Assembly: GCA_013339765.2 (NCBI GenBank)
Contig: CM023454.1
Span: forward strand, 134,185,399-134,249,398
DNA from: Haemaphysalis longicornis
Taxonomy: Eukaryota; Arthropoda; Arachnida; Ixodida; Ixodidae
Reading direction: 5' to 3'
Length of the DNA: 64,000 nucleotides
Shown: piece by piece, positions 11,777-22,049 of the stretch
Layout: every line of letters begins with the position of its first letter
How positions within the stretch are numbered: the first letter of the stretch is position 1
Notes under the pieces: model-generated
The model's database searches: none
Told to the model about the DNA's origin: nothing
What the model saw: only the letters and a program-made list of their open reading frames with translations
Program-made: the position numbers and the translations under genes

Positions 11777-11787
11777 GCAAGGACTGA
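11777..11787. repeat. Target-site duplication, right copy
   Basis: Second copy of gcaaggactga; pairs with 10494-10504. Confidence 0.85.
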
Positions 11788-12640
11788 ACCCTGCAGTACT
11801 CCTGAGTACACATAGAGGCTGTCAGACGTGTATGTGTTTACGGCTACACATTGTGTTCTGTTCTGTAAGAAGCTGGAAATCCATGAGATTAAGGCGTCGT
11901 CAATACCAAAAGCCTGTAGTTTTGTGATTAAATCTTTATGTGGGACCAAGTCAAACGCCTTTGAAAAGTCCAAGAATATGGCATCAACGTGACTGTTGGT
12001 ATTAATAGCGTTGGCTAGGTCATTATTATTTCGGCCAGCTGTGTTAGTGTAGACAACCCAGATCGGAATCCATATTGTTGGTTATAAATAAGATTATTCC
12101 TTTATAGATGACTGATAATAGATTTAAAAATTATGTGTTCCATCACCTTACAATTCGTGCTTGTTAGTGAAAGAGGTCTGTACTTGCTCGGTTCAAATTT
12201 AGAGCCAGATTTTGATAATGGAATTATTTTTGCCCTCCGCCAGTCATCAGGAATACTCGAGGTGTCCAAAGACACTCTAAAGATTATAAGTAAAAATTTT
12301 GAAATCCAGGCAGCATATCGGTTCAAGAATGCATTAGGGATAGAATCGGGACCAATGGACTTCTTTAGGTCTAGGTTATTAAATAGATGTAATATTCTTT
12401 TTTCACTTATAAGTAATTTTTCCATCGGGTGCTCAACAGTATAGGCCGCCAGTGGTTCTTGTGAAGCAGTGTGTGTGAAAACTGACTGGAAATAGTTATT
12501 AAGCTGATTCGCAATGTCTTTAGGTTCAGTCAGTGTTCTATTCCCACATTTTATTTGCGCAATGATTGGCCTATCTTCTGACAGGTAGCGCCAAAATTTT
12601 TCAAGGTCATCCTTCAGAAAACTTGGTAAAACTCATAAAA

Positions 12641-12894
12641 CTTTTGAAGCTATTCGCGCTTGTGTTCGAGAAACGCTTCAATTCTTGCTCTTCTTCCTTG
12701 AAACAAACTGCATGCGTCGGTCTCATATCCATTCAGTACCTCGACGCCCTTGCTCTCTATTCTCGCGTACAAAATTTGTGCCTGTTCCCCCTCGTGTGCA
12801 TCTTACTGTGTGTGTAAGATATTTGTGTAACACATCAACCCAAATCCGAACCACTCGATAAATGGGGACCGCCGACTAACTAATTTGAGCCATT
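12641..12894. other. Unassigned spacer, perhaps LINE-D linker
   Basis: On the minus strand, weak similarity to a LINE endonuclease-RT linker may continue to about 12720. Beyond that nothing is recognised. Confidence 0.35.
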
Positions 12895-13968
12895 TAATTC
12901 GACATTTAAATGCCAGGATAACCGACATAATTCGGTGACGCCATGAAACGTAGCTGCGCGTACACACTCCCCTTTTCTAACCGCAAACCGTGCACGCATA
13001 AACAGGCAACAGGTGTTGGCGCATATTAAGGCGTGAAAAACACCGGCGAAATTATTGCTCGAAAGGGCTTCCAAGCTGAAAAAGAAATGTGATCTTATGC
13101 CAGCGTTCCACCTGGGGAAGTTTCTCTTCTACCAAGATGAATTTTCGGCTGCCTGGCAAAGTGTATTTGATTGGAAACGATGACGGCGAATTTCCGTCGT
13201 TTAGGGGACCGCCATTTGGCAGCCGTTGCCTGGGCTTTGCGGTAGCGGCTTGGTTTATGTCCGCGTAACCGATTCAGGTAGCGCAGCAGCGACAAATGCA
13301 ACAAAACGAAGTGGAGCGTCTAGCGAAGGGTTAAGTGTAGTACGACACTTGCGGCTACGGCGTCATCTCAACCGGTGCTTTCCCTGAGACGTTTTATGTG
13401 TCGACACCAAGGAGCGCCCTCTCCCTAACACTTTGCCCATGCAGTGTTCCATTCTCTGCTAATCAAAACCACGGGAAGTTTGCGCGGGAGGTTGAAACAC
13501 GATATGCAAGAACATGGTTACTGCTCCCTTATTGTGGGTTAAGGGTTAAACCGAACCACGTTACATTTTCCCGGGAGGTTCAAGCACGATTTGGAACATG
13601 CTGGGCAGCGGTGGCGGCGCACTGCGAGGTAGCAGAAAAATAGCGCACGCCGCCGTGTCTTCACTGATCACGCGAACACTTCCTGAGACACAGCAGAAAT
13701 GTAGCCGTGACCCAGAAGACTGCGGCTCGCGCAGCAAACAAATTTCATATTAGAGAGTGTAGTAATTTTCACTGCATTTTTACGCACATCCGTGCTTCTG
13801 TGTATTTTTCGCAATCATCTCATAACCGCATAACGCGCCGTTCGCTGGCGACTGCGCAACTTCCCAAATTGGCATCGGTAGAGGCGTGGGGGAAAATACT
13901 TGTGAAAGAGGTGTGAACGGTGGTGAAGAGGAGCCCTGGAGCGGTGCCGAGTAAATAGATGACAACAG
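12895..13968 (+). repeat. Repeat R, copy a (~1.07 kb, unclassified)
   Basis: A non-coding dispersed repeat defined by its inverted partner at 24838-25893. Matching blocks run the full length, including tcgcaatcatctcataaccg near 13808-13827 (reverse complement near 24988-25010), the maccaaggagcrccctc block near 13407 (partner near 25390), and ccagcgttcc near 13099 (partner near 25693). I see no terminal inverted repeats, ORF or pol III boxes, so class is unknown. It could be a non-autonomous DNA element or an LTR remnant. Confidence 0.7.
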
Positions 13969-15059
13969 AATGAATGTTGGGGAGCTGATAAATATACTGC
14001 TTTGCAGTAAAAAAAGAAATGGGGAAGCGACTGCTGTGTTTGCGGTTTTCGCTGTGAAGTGATGGAAAGGCGAATCAGTGTTTTGGTTGTAAAGAATCTA
14101 AAAAAGACAAACGTGGCCTTGAAAATCGGGGGTATGGCGAGGCGATGCACAAGATCCTGCTGAGGCCCCGAGTAAACAAGCAGCACAGTTAGCATCACTG
14201 AATTGTTGGCGATTTCCCAGGAAGCCCTTAAAAGTTTCAAATATAAAGACTCTGAGGCGAGTGCTCCTTCAGATGTTTTAACTTTCAAGCGTAACAAAAT
14301 AAAAACTTATTGTTGGCTGATACAACGCACTTCATAAATTAAGGCAGTCGTGGTCCTGGGAACAAAACGTTTGCGAGGGGATGCATGAGATGGGGGAAAT
14401 ATACTAGAGTTGTCAAGCACCAGGGTTCAAAACTGAAATGTAGACAACTTTCAAGGTTGCCCTCAAGGTGTTCCAAAAAATAAAGTGTAAGACAAGCGCC
14501 CTATTAGCTGGCTTCACTGCCACGTAACGAGAAAACAAACTGAGTGTTTCGTTATAGGAGAAAAATTATTAAACAGGTAAGCATGGCCCTCGGACTATGG
14601 CGTATTGCGAGGCATTGCATCCGAGGGTGCAGACGAAAACAAGCCGCAAGCATAAAACTTGCGACAGTCAATTCAAAATACTCTCAAAGCCAGCCCTCAA
14701 CCATTTGAACTAAGAGGACCCTGAGTGAATCACTTGTTTGTTATTTTCACTGCTTAGTGTCGGAAACATGAAGTGAGTGTTCTGTTTCTTGAGCCACCAA
14801 AAAAGGCACTCCTGTTCGTGGTTAAGGGGTAGGCGAGGACAAGCTTAAGATGGAGCAGATGCACCTAATGCGGTAATCAAAAAACCGAACACAGCTTCAT
14901 TATAGACAATTTCCGGGTGTACAGTCAAACCTTTTAAATAACAAAACTGTGTGTCCACCTGTCTTCTCGCTTACTTCACTGCCAAGTGATGCAAGGACAA
15001 ACTCAGTTTTCCGTTAGAGGAGCCACCAAAAGTGGCCACAGCTGTACCCTGGTCGGCAG

Positions 15060-15290
15060 GCTTGAAACCTATTACAGTGCCCAACACCTTTGTCTATAAC
15101 ACTGAGCTCAAGTTCAATTTGTCACCTCTCAAAACTACGGAGTCAAAATTGTCACAAAAAGCCTTGTTATCAAAATATATGATTAAGACTTCAGAGTGAC
15201 AAAATAAAATTTTTAAATGCTTTTCGGCCGAAGCAAGATAAGGCTATAAGCAAGAAATCTTTGTTTTAGACAAGTCTGTCACCCTCGGTA
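15060..15290. other. Short non-satellite insert
   Basis: The satellite landmarks vanish for ~230 bp, replaced by AT-rich text with no coding or structural signature, then return at the acaattt box near 15305. It may be an insertion or a highly diverged unit. Confidence 0.4.
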
Positions 15291-16099
15291 CCAAAGAAAT
15301 GTAGACAATTTGCACCCCTCAAACCTTTAAAATAGGAGGACCGTCATGCGACCACGCTATTTTATTCCTTCGCTGGCAAGTGATGCAGAGACGAACAAAG
15401 TGTCCAGTTATAGTAGCTACTTGAATAAAAAAAGGCCAACGAGGTACTGGGATTATGAAGTAGACTAGGCGATGCATCAAATGATACAGACACACCATAG
15501 AGCGAAAGCTGGAGATGTACCACCGCTCAAATACAGATAATTTGCTGGGCAGGCCTCAAGACCTTTCAAATAAGAAGTCTATGAGGGTACCACTCTGTTC
15601 GCTGCTTCTGCTATCAGGAACACAGAGACGGGCTGAGTGTGTTTTTAAGGTGTCCACTTTAACAAAAAACCATGTCTCAAGGAATCGGTTTATTTACGAG
15701 GCCCAGGAGAAGATAGTACAGGTGCACCTAAGTGGACAACCAGAACCTGGACACCGCGGAGTTGCAGCAATTTAAAGGACAGCCATCAAATCTTTTATAA
15801 ATGACTGTGGGGAGAATACTTGGTTCGCGGCCGTCGCTTTCAAGTGACCCAAAGCCAAACTGGGTTGTTCAATATAAGGCCCTCTTGAGTAACAAACGCA
15901 TACTGGGTCGTTTGAACAGGCGGTATGCCGAGGTGATGAATCAGGTGATGCCGATGCACCCAAGACGGTAAGCTGGAAGCCTACTATTACTGAGTTGTAC
16001 ACAACTTGGAGGATTGCCCTCATCCCAATAATTTAAGAAGACTTTGAGGTTTTCATTTTATTGAAGCGTTAATGCGGCGACGCAACGCAGGTGATTAGG

Positions 16100-16280
16100 C
16101 GCGCCGTAGTGGAGAGCTCCAAATTATTTCGATCCCTTGGGGATCTTTAACCTGTGCCAAAATCTGGTGACAATGGCATTTTTGTTTTTCCGCGCAAAAA
16201 TCGGCCGCCCCGCCATAGAATCGAAGGTGCATAAGCGTGCTTAGCAGCAAAACGGCTTAGGCACTGAGACCCCGCGGCTG
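16100..16280 (+). mobile_element. SINE-like element with tRNA-like tail
   Basis: Two blocks recall a widespread arthropod SINE: ttcgatcccttggggatctt with ttaacctgtgc near 16130-16157, and a cggccgcc...attcga-like block with gtgcttagcagcaaaac and cactgag near 16203-16270, which resembles a tRNA-derived portion. It is heavily mutated and sits inside one satellite unit. The identification is from memory of the consensus layout. Confidence 0.55.
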
Positions 16281-16482
16281 ATCAGCACTGTGAGCCGCCT
16301 ACTTGGCTCGCTGTCTTTCGTTCCAAATGACGCAAAGCCTATCTGATTGTTCCTTTAGAGGATACGACACAATATAAGTAACACGCGATCCCGGGAACAG
16401 GCAGTATGGTGAGGCGATGCATCCGATGGTGCCCATACAACCTAGTAGGCCAGCAAGAAGCAACACTTCTGAAGTGTACACA

Positions 16483-16628
16483 CTTTTGAAGTCGAGACAG
16501 TGACAGAATCCCGTCTGGCCGGGAGAATACATTTCAAACATTCTGTACACGGCTTCCGTGCTGGAAGCCGAAACATCAAGAACGATTTTTGACTGGTCGG
16601 CGTCTCGTGTGTTGGAAAATGTATACAC
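16483..16628. mobile_element. ~146-bp insert with hammerhead-like hairpin
   Basis: The insert is flanked by similar words (tgtacacacttttgaag left, tgtatacactttcaag right), as expected for a target duplication of ~16 bp. It contains a 7-bp stem ggcttcc/ggaagcc (16551-16569) immediately followed by gaaac (16570-16574), the stem II plus GAAA arrangement of hammerhead ribozymes known from Penelope-like elements. The CUGAUGA strand expected before the stem reads ctgtaca, so the ribozyme is degenerate if it ever was one. Confidence 0.45.
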
Positions 16629-18390
16629 TTTCAAGAGCAGATATCAAACCTTTAAATGAGGAACATTGTGAGGCAACCCCCTGTTTGCTGGCTTCGCTGC
16701 CAAGTGCTGCAAACACGTACCAGTTGTTCCAATACCAGAACAACTAAAAAACGGCACATGGCATCGTGAGAACAGGGACTCTAAGAGAGGCCATGCATCA
16801 GATGCAGGTACTCTTGACTGGCTAAGCTGCACATTCAAAACCGCTATATTCTAGACAATTTCCAGCGCAGCCCACAAACCTTTCAAACAAGAAGACTGAG
16901 AGGCGACCACACTCTTCGCTGCCCAAGCAGCCTATTGAAAATACAAATTGAGTATTCCCTTACGACAAACAAATGGGCGCATTTGGCCCTGAAAACACGA
17001 TATATGACTATTCAACACATCAGATGGTAATATGCACCGGAGTGGGTAACCAGAATGCTTCATACTTCTGAATTTTAGACATTTTCTTCGTGAAGCCTCA
17101 AACCTTTCAAGGAGAAAAAGTGAGGCGACTGCTGAGTTTTATACCTTCCTTGGAAAGTGTTGCGAAGCCGAACTGAGCGTTTTGTTATAGGAGCAGCATG
17201 AATAAAATAGACGTACGAGGTCCTTCTTACAGGCGTATGATGAGCCTACCCATGAGACTGCGCAGTTGCACCTGTGTCACAAACAGAAAACTAATATTGG
17301 TGAATTGTAGGCAAATTCAGGACAGCCCTCATACTTTTGCAATAATGGAAGTCTGAGGCCACAGCTCTGGTCTCCGGCTTTACTGCTAAGTAAGAAAAAG
17401 GCGGACTTTGTATTGCGCTAAAAGAGCGCCAATAAAAGGTGCATCTGGTCCTGGCAACCAGGGTGGGCGACGCGATGCATCAGAAGCTACAGATTTAGCC
17501 GATTCGGCATGGAGAAAGTTTACTAGCCAATGGTAGGACATTTATAAAGCAGCCCACAAACCATTCAATTACGACAACTCAGAGGCGAACCCTTTTTTGC
17601 TGTTTTTGCTGCCAAGTGACGCAATAAAAATTAAGTGTTACTTTATAGCAGCTACTTGAACAAAAAAATCCAATGTGGCTCATGGAATAGAGGGCAGGTA
17701 AGCTGATGCATCAGATGCTGCAGATACACCGTAGTCGGCAGGCCGAAAACGCACCACTGCTGAATTGTACACTAGTTCAAGAGGAGCCCCAAACTTGCCC
17801 AATCTGATAACCGTATGTTGACCACACTCTTGGCTACTTTTGCTAGTAAGTAGCACAAGAAGAGGATGAAAATTTTCGCGTAGAATAATAAACCGACATG
17901 TGGCCCCCGTTAGATGATTTTTGCCCAGAATAAAAGCAGATGGTGCAGATGCAACCAAGTTGGCAACCCGGAAAGTTTACACTGCTGATTTGTATACAAA
18001 TTTTATGGCTGCCCTCACATCTGTCAAATAACCAGACAGCGAGGCGACAGCTCGGTATGCTGCCGTTTCTGTCAGTTGACGCAAAACCGAAATTAGTGTT
18101 TGGATTTATGAGACACAGGAATAAAAGAAGCATACATATTCTGGGAGGAGGGTTTTGGCAAGGCGATGCCCAAAAGCGTGCTTATGCAGCAAAGTCGGCC
18201 AACAGAGAGTTTCCTCCACTGAATTGTTCACAATTTTAAGGGCAGATCTGAAATCTTCCAAAAATGTCTCTAAGGCGACTATCCTTTCTGCTACCTTCGC
18301 TGCCGTGTGACCCAAACACAAACTGAATCATTCCATTGCATGAGCCACTGGATTAAAAAGGCCCATGTGGTCCTTAGAACCGGGGGTATG

Positions 18391-18967
18391 TGTCATGAGC
18401 AATCCCCCCAAGAGACCAACTTCTCGAAGAAGCCTAGCAGAAGAAGAAGAGGAAAAAGGAGACATGGAGAATGTGATGGGCAACCCCCTCAAGGAGGGGA
18501 CTGAAAGAAGAAAAAAAAGAGAGACGCGTGGACAGAGGAGAGCGAGGAATGGCGACGCCTGCACGGAAGCTCTAGGCACCGAACCTGGAAAGGCGCCCAG
18601 CCGGCCTCCTGAGCGCAACAACGCACCCTTGACCAGCGGGGCTACCTGGCTTGAACGCTCGGGCTGCGCACTCGAAACAAGGTCGCCACGGCACACGGGG
18701 CTACGCACCCTGGTCTCTGGCAGCGTGTCCGGCAAGCCTCTCAAGTGCTCATCGACTAACGGACCCTAGTGACTACAGCTGCAACCAGCAACGGACATCA
18801 AGTGGAAAGTGAGCGGAAGTTAACTGTGTATAGTGCTTGCGCCCTGAACGTTTTACGCTGCTGCAGTGAGGAGCACTGTGATGTGTGGAGTCACGCGAGT
18901 TATTTGCATTGCTTATTAAACGTCTCATTTTTTCTGCGTCCAGTTTGCCCAGCTGATTGACGTGACA
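18391..18967 (+). mobile_element. Solo LTR (577 bp), 5-bp TSD
   Basis: The piece begins TGTCA and ends TGACA, the standard inverted ends of an LTR, and is flanked by gtatg at 18386-18390 and 18968-18972. Removing it plus one gtatg rejoins the satellite unit exactly (ggggtatggcgaagcg). An attaaa near 18914 fits a polyadenylation signal. No PBS, PPT or pol lies alongside, so it is a solo LTR left by recombination. Which LTR family made it cannot be told here; it differs from the gypsy-A and BEL LTRs below. Confidence 0.85.
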
Positions 18968-19220
18968 GTATGGCGAAGCGATACATTAGGTGTTGCTGAT
19001 GCACCCGAACTGGGAAGAAGGAAACAACACTGCGGACAAAAAGCATTTCTAGAAAGCCTCAAACTTTTCAAAAAGACCGTTCGGGCACCGCCTTGCTGGC
19101 TTCCTTTGCTACCACGTGATGCAACGATGACCTGAGTGTTCAGTTTGGAAGCAACTTCAGTAAAAAGGCGCACGTGGTTCTGGGGAGAGGGGTTTGGAGA
19201 GGCCAGTCATCCTATTGCCG
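18968..19220 (+). repeat. Satellite array B, after solo LTR
   Basis: Completes the interrupted unit (tatggcgaagcgatac, tgatgcacccgaact) and adds about one more, with the ccacgtgatgcaa and ctgagtgttc boxes near 19115-19140. Confidence 0.75.
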
Positions 19221-19789
19221 CGAACAAGGCATTGTACTTGTTTATTTATGTTTTTGCTTTTATGACCAGGCTGCGCCAGGCTGTTTTATCTGCGTCCCAA
19301 GAGACGCGTATGTTCCATTGTTAATTTTTTTGCCGCACAGATTATCTCATTTGATAGGGAGAATTTTCCGCCCACAGTGTTCCCGCTGTAGTTCGGCGGT
19401 TTGAGAAACTTCATCGCCGAATGATAAATGCTGGCCCAGCCAACCCCGCGGTATTCGATTCGCCGACACCAGCATGCGCACTTCACATTGTTGCTTGCTC
19501 TTCCGCCTTTTACGTATTCTTTGAGTTGTTAGGGGAGCAGACGCGCTTTCGAATAGTCTTACTTTTCTTTCAAGACAGATGCGACGTCTTTGGCTACGTG
19601 ACATCTGGTAAGTGCAGTGTACGCACCCTTTATGCTTCCTATGTACTCTGGAAGCCGCCAAGCCAGTTCAACTAGATCCAGCTGCCGACTGCAAGATTTA
19701 CCGCTTGAGTTCGGCCTTCTGCCTGAAGCACCAAAGAGAAGACTGCTGCACCCACAACTATACTTCGAGAAGCAACGTGGACAATCGTC
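19221..19789 (+). other. Possible LTR/leader of gypsy-B
   Basis: No ORF of note. The text from about 19430 to 19790 leads directly into the gag remnant and contains gacatctggtaagtgcagtg near 19600-19620, where a leader and primer site would be expected. I could not find a second copy 3' of the element, so an LTR is only a guess. Confidence 0.35.
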
Positions 19790-20905
19790 CTGCTGCAGAT
19801 CCGGGAACCGCCATCGTTCCGGTGAGCCCCAGGTGAAGACCCAGAGGAACGGTTTGAGAAGCTGGAGCGAGCCCGGTTTTTAAGCAGGTGGGACAATGAA
19901 GAAATTTTCCGGCATGTTTTCTTTTGCTTAGAAGATGCAGCTCGAACGTAGGTTTAGAAGCACGAGAGCTTTTTGGCCAACTAGACTCAATCCAAAGGGC
20001 AGTCCCTTAGGACTTTCACTACAGTCGTAAAAAAGGTGCACCCCAACGAAGGAGTCCTGATTTCGTTGAGGAAATGAAGCAACTATTTCGCCGGACGAAG
20101 CCGGAAATGATGGAAGAAAAAAAACTGACGTTTCTATCACGAGGAATAAAGCCAGAAATTTTCTTGCCGTGTACACAACCCTACTAAATGGTGGCCGAAT
20201 TCGCGTCTGAGGTGGCCGCCATGGAGACAACGTTGGAAAGTCGTACGAGGCAGTACGACCGCCCCGCCAATCCGCTAGTTTCGGAGACGATCCATGCAGG
20301 GTATTTTGGCCATGATACAGTACGCCAGACAATCCGCGCCGATGTCAGGGAGAAACTGCAGAAACCCCTCCCAACAACGCCACAACCCCAAGTCACCTCT
20401 AAGAGCAACGTAATCTGGGGAGCAATATAACACGCTTTGGGCACTTCTACGCGATCTGAAGTACCGAAGTACCCTGGGAACAAGCTATGACATACCTCAT
20501 GGCTGTTCGTCGACCCTGCCCTGGTCCAACCCTGTCGTCAAGAATCGCCCGCCGTACCACCGTCCTGTGTTGGGCGTCCGACCTCCTGCAGCACAAAACC
20601 AGACGCCAACGCAGACGGACGTATTGTGAACAGCCGATAATCTTGCGCAGCACCACCACTGCGGAGAGGCCGAGAACATCTATCGTCGCTGCCCATAAAA
20701 GAGACTCGGACTGCGTGGCTTCTCCGTCGACGCACCTAGCCTGCTCAGTGGCCACAGACAACGTCGGATCAACAAGTATCTGTCTCAAACAAGCCGTGAC
20801 CCTGTTAAATTCAACCATTCGCCGTCACCCTACCCATACCTGTCGCGAAACCACCGTAGCATTGCTGACTTTACACGTGGAAGGTTCCCCAGACCAAGCA
20901 TGAGA
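19790..20905 (+). pseudogene. gypsy-B gag remnant
   Basis: Capsid-like sequence spread over three frames. Near 19800-19950 the fragments RARFLSRWDNEEIF-like and FRHVFF are read across frames. At 20184-20428 a longer stretch reads SRTRQYDRPANPLVSE and GYFGHDTVRQTIRADVREKL, which I associate with Gag C-termini of tick gypsy elements. A zinc-knuckle remnant, HCGEAENIYRRCP, follows near 20655-20695; the Gly-His expected in the knuckle reads Glu-Asn. Many stops; non-functional. Confidence 0.6.
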
Positions 20906-21184
20906 TACTAAAAGCAGCAACTGCTGGAGTGGACGTTGCAGAACGGCGGAGATATGAAACCCTCCAACGATTCAAGGACGCACCGAACGTTACGATTCAT
21001 GACATGCCCTCAGCCCGACGACCTGATGTAACGGTGATGTGACCAACGAACACCACTACAGCCACACTGTACGACGCGTACCCAAGATGACGACAACGAC
21101 GACGAATAGTTCCCAACCGTCCACACAGACAAGCCGTGATATGACGCACTCAAGCATCCGAAACTCGTGGCGGGTGGTATCCGA

Positions 21185-21800
21185 CGTCTAGTTGTCCATC
21201 GACGGCGTTGATGTAGTCGCCCTCATAGACACCTGGGCCGACTTCTCTGTTATAAGCAGATCATTGGCGTCTAATCTGATGAAAGTTACGCCCCATGGTA
21301 CGGTCCACACATTCACATAGCCGGAGGCCATCTTCTGACGCCAAATGGAACGTGGACATCGGCTATCAACATAAACAGCAAGACGTACCCTGCTGCGTTC
21401 GTAATTTATACCCGTCCACATGATAACGGTATTTGGTAAACAACACAAATACAACAAGTGACATACTTATATGTGTTAACCGAGCATTCTTTGTAGTTAT
21501 TGTATATAAATATTGTATATTTATTGTATATAAATATGTTTCTTTTCCAATAAACCCCAGTTGATAGTCAGCGCTCGTCCTGTTTTGCTCTTCTCTGTGT
21601 TTCGTCTTCTGCGCTGTTTAGTCACCATGTCGCAACACCAACTCGCCCAACTTTCCATCCTGCTGGAATTGACTTTTATTGACAATGGCGCAATATTTGA
21701 CGATGAGAACAAGATCATAACCTTTTCCTCCGATTGCCCTGTGACGCTGGAACAAACCCCGAACACAGTGGGGCTCCCATAAGGATCGCTGATGATCATG
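21185..21800 (+). pseudogene. gypsy-B protease remnant, interrupted
   Basis: Aspartic protease of the retropepsin type, which would cleave Gag-Pol. The active-site region reads DGVDVVALIDTWADFSVI near 21200-21252, where the family has Asp-Thr-Gly; the Gly is Trp here, incompatible with activity. The domain is cut at about 21440 and resumes at about 21664 with NGAIFDDENKIITFSSD, the segment following the protease flap. A frame continuing to 22042 includes SLLLDRCVSFAKGT, typical of the protease-RT spacer. Confidence 0.65.
21441..21660 (+). mobile_element. Penelope-like 3' tail fragment in gypsy-B
   Basis: AT-rich text with ataaaccccagttgatag, then agcgctcgtcctg and caccaactcgcccaacttt. This parallels the 3' end of the element at 10505-11776, which ends caccaactagcccaactt. 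It is therefore the terminal ~200 bp of a 5'-truncated Penelope-like insertion with no coding part. It splits the gypsy-B protease. Confidence 0.65.
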
Positions 21801-22049
21801 GCACACTGCCACTCCTCGCAAGCTTGATGATGACCAGCTCCTATGAAGATTCTGTCCCTGCCGACGACGCAATTGAACAGAGTGGCCAAAGTTTACTTCT
21901 CGACCGTTGTGTTTCCTTCGCAAAAGGCACTGCTCACTTTAGGCAAAGGAAATCCCAGGTTTTGTTCAATTATTTAAAAACGGAGTACCAGCATTTAAGC
22001 AACGGCGCTGCAATTGCGTTTCTGGAAGAAACGCAGAAATAGAGTTACA

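Larger units (their letters stand above)
8463..12640 (-). mobile_element. CR1/L2-like LINE-D, 5'-truncated, with two Penelope insertions
   Basis: A minus-strand LINE whose 3' end is an A-rich tail, seen on the plus strand as ttttttttattatttattta at about 8463-8486. The body encodes the ORF2 reverse transcriptase and C-terminal domain; ORF1 and the endonuclease are missing, so the copy is 5'-truncated. Two Penelope-like elements sit inside (8686-9618 and 10505-11776). Removing each insertion and one copy of its target duplication keeps a single reading frame, so the LINE frame was open across both sites when they inserted. The 5' limit (about 12640) is approximate. Confidence 0.85.
8606..12640 (-). 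pseudogene. LINE-D ORF2 reverse transcriptase, split by two insertions
   Basis: Reverse transcriptase of a CR1/L2-like LINE. In order: fingers with KSIGPDSIPNAFL and YRPLSLTSTNCKVMEHI (12425-12102), palm DFSKAFDLVPH (near 11970), GVLQGSVL (near 11795), the catalytic box LSADDCVVY (near 10410-10434), then the KYLGVKLSANLSWEPHI thumb region and a long conserved C-terminus ending at a TAA at 8606-8608. The usual aromatic residue before ADD is Ser here. A frameshift lies between 12102 and 11973. From 11973 to 8606 the frame is uninterrupted apart from the two insertions. Confidence 0.85.
13990..18390 (+). repeat. Satellite array B, ~230-bp units
   Basis: About 17 further units of the array-A satellite in the same orientation, diverged from one another. 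The gctgaattgt-like box recurs near 14195, 14432, 14665, 14897, 15525, 15755, 15985 and onward to 18220. Three foreign pieces interrupt it (15060-15290, 16100-16280, 16483-16628). The array is cut at 18390 by a solo LTR and resumes mid-unit at 18968. Confidence 0.85.

Noticed and set aside
18365..18769. Charged 134-codon frame that looks like a small basic protein
   Set aside because: It starts in the satellite and runs through a solo LTR, so the frame spans an insertion junction and is accidental.
21618..21923. Minus-strand 101-codon frame across the Penelope tail and gypsy-B
   Set aside because: It crosses an insertion boundary and is antisense to recognisable protease-RT spacer sequence.
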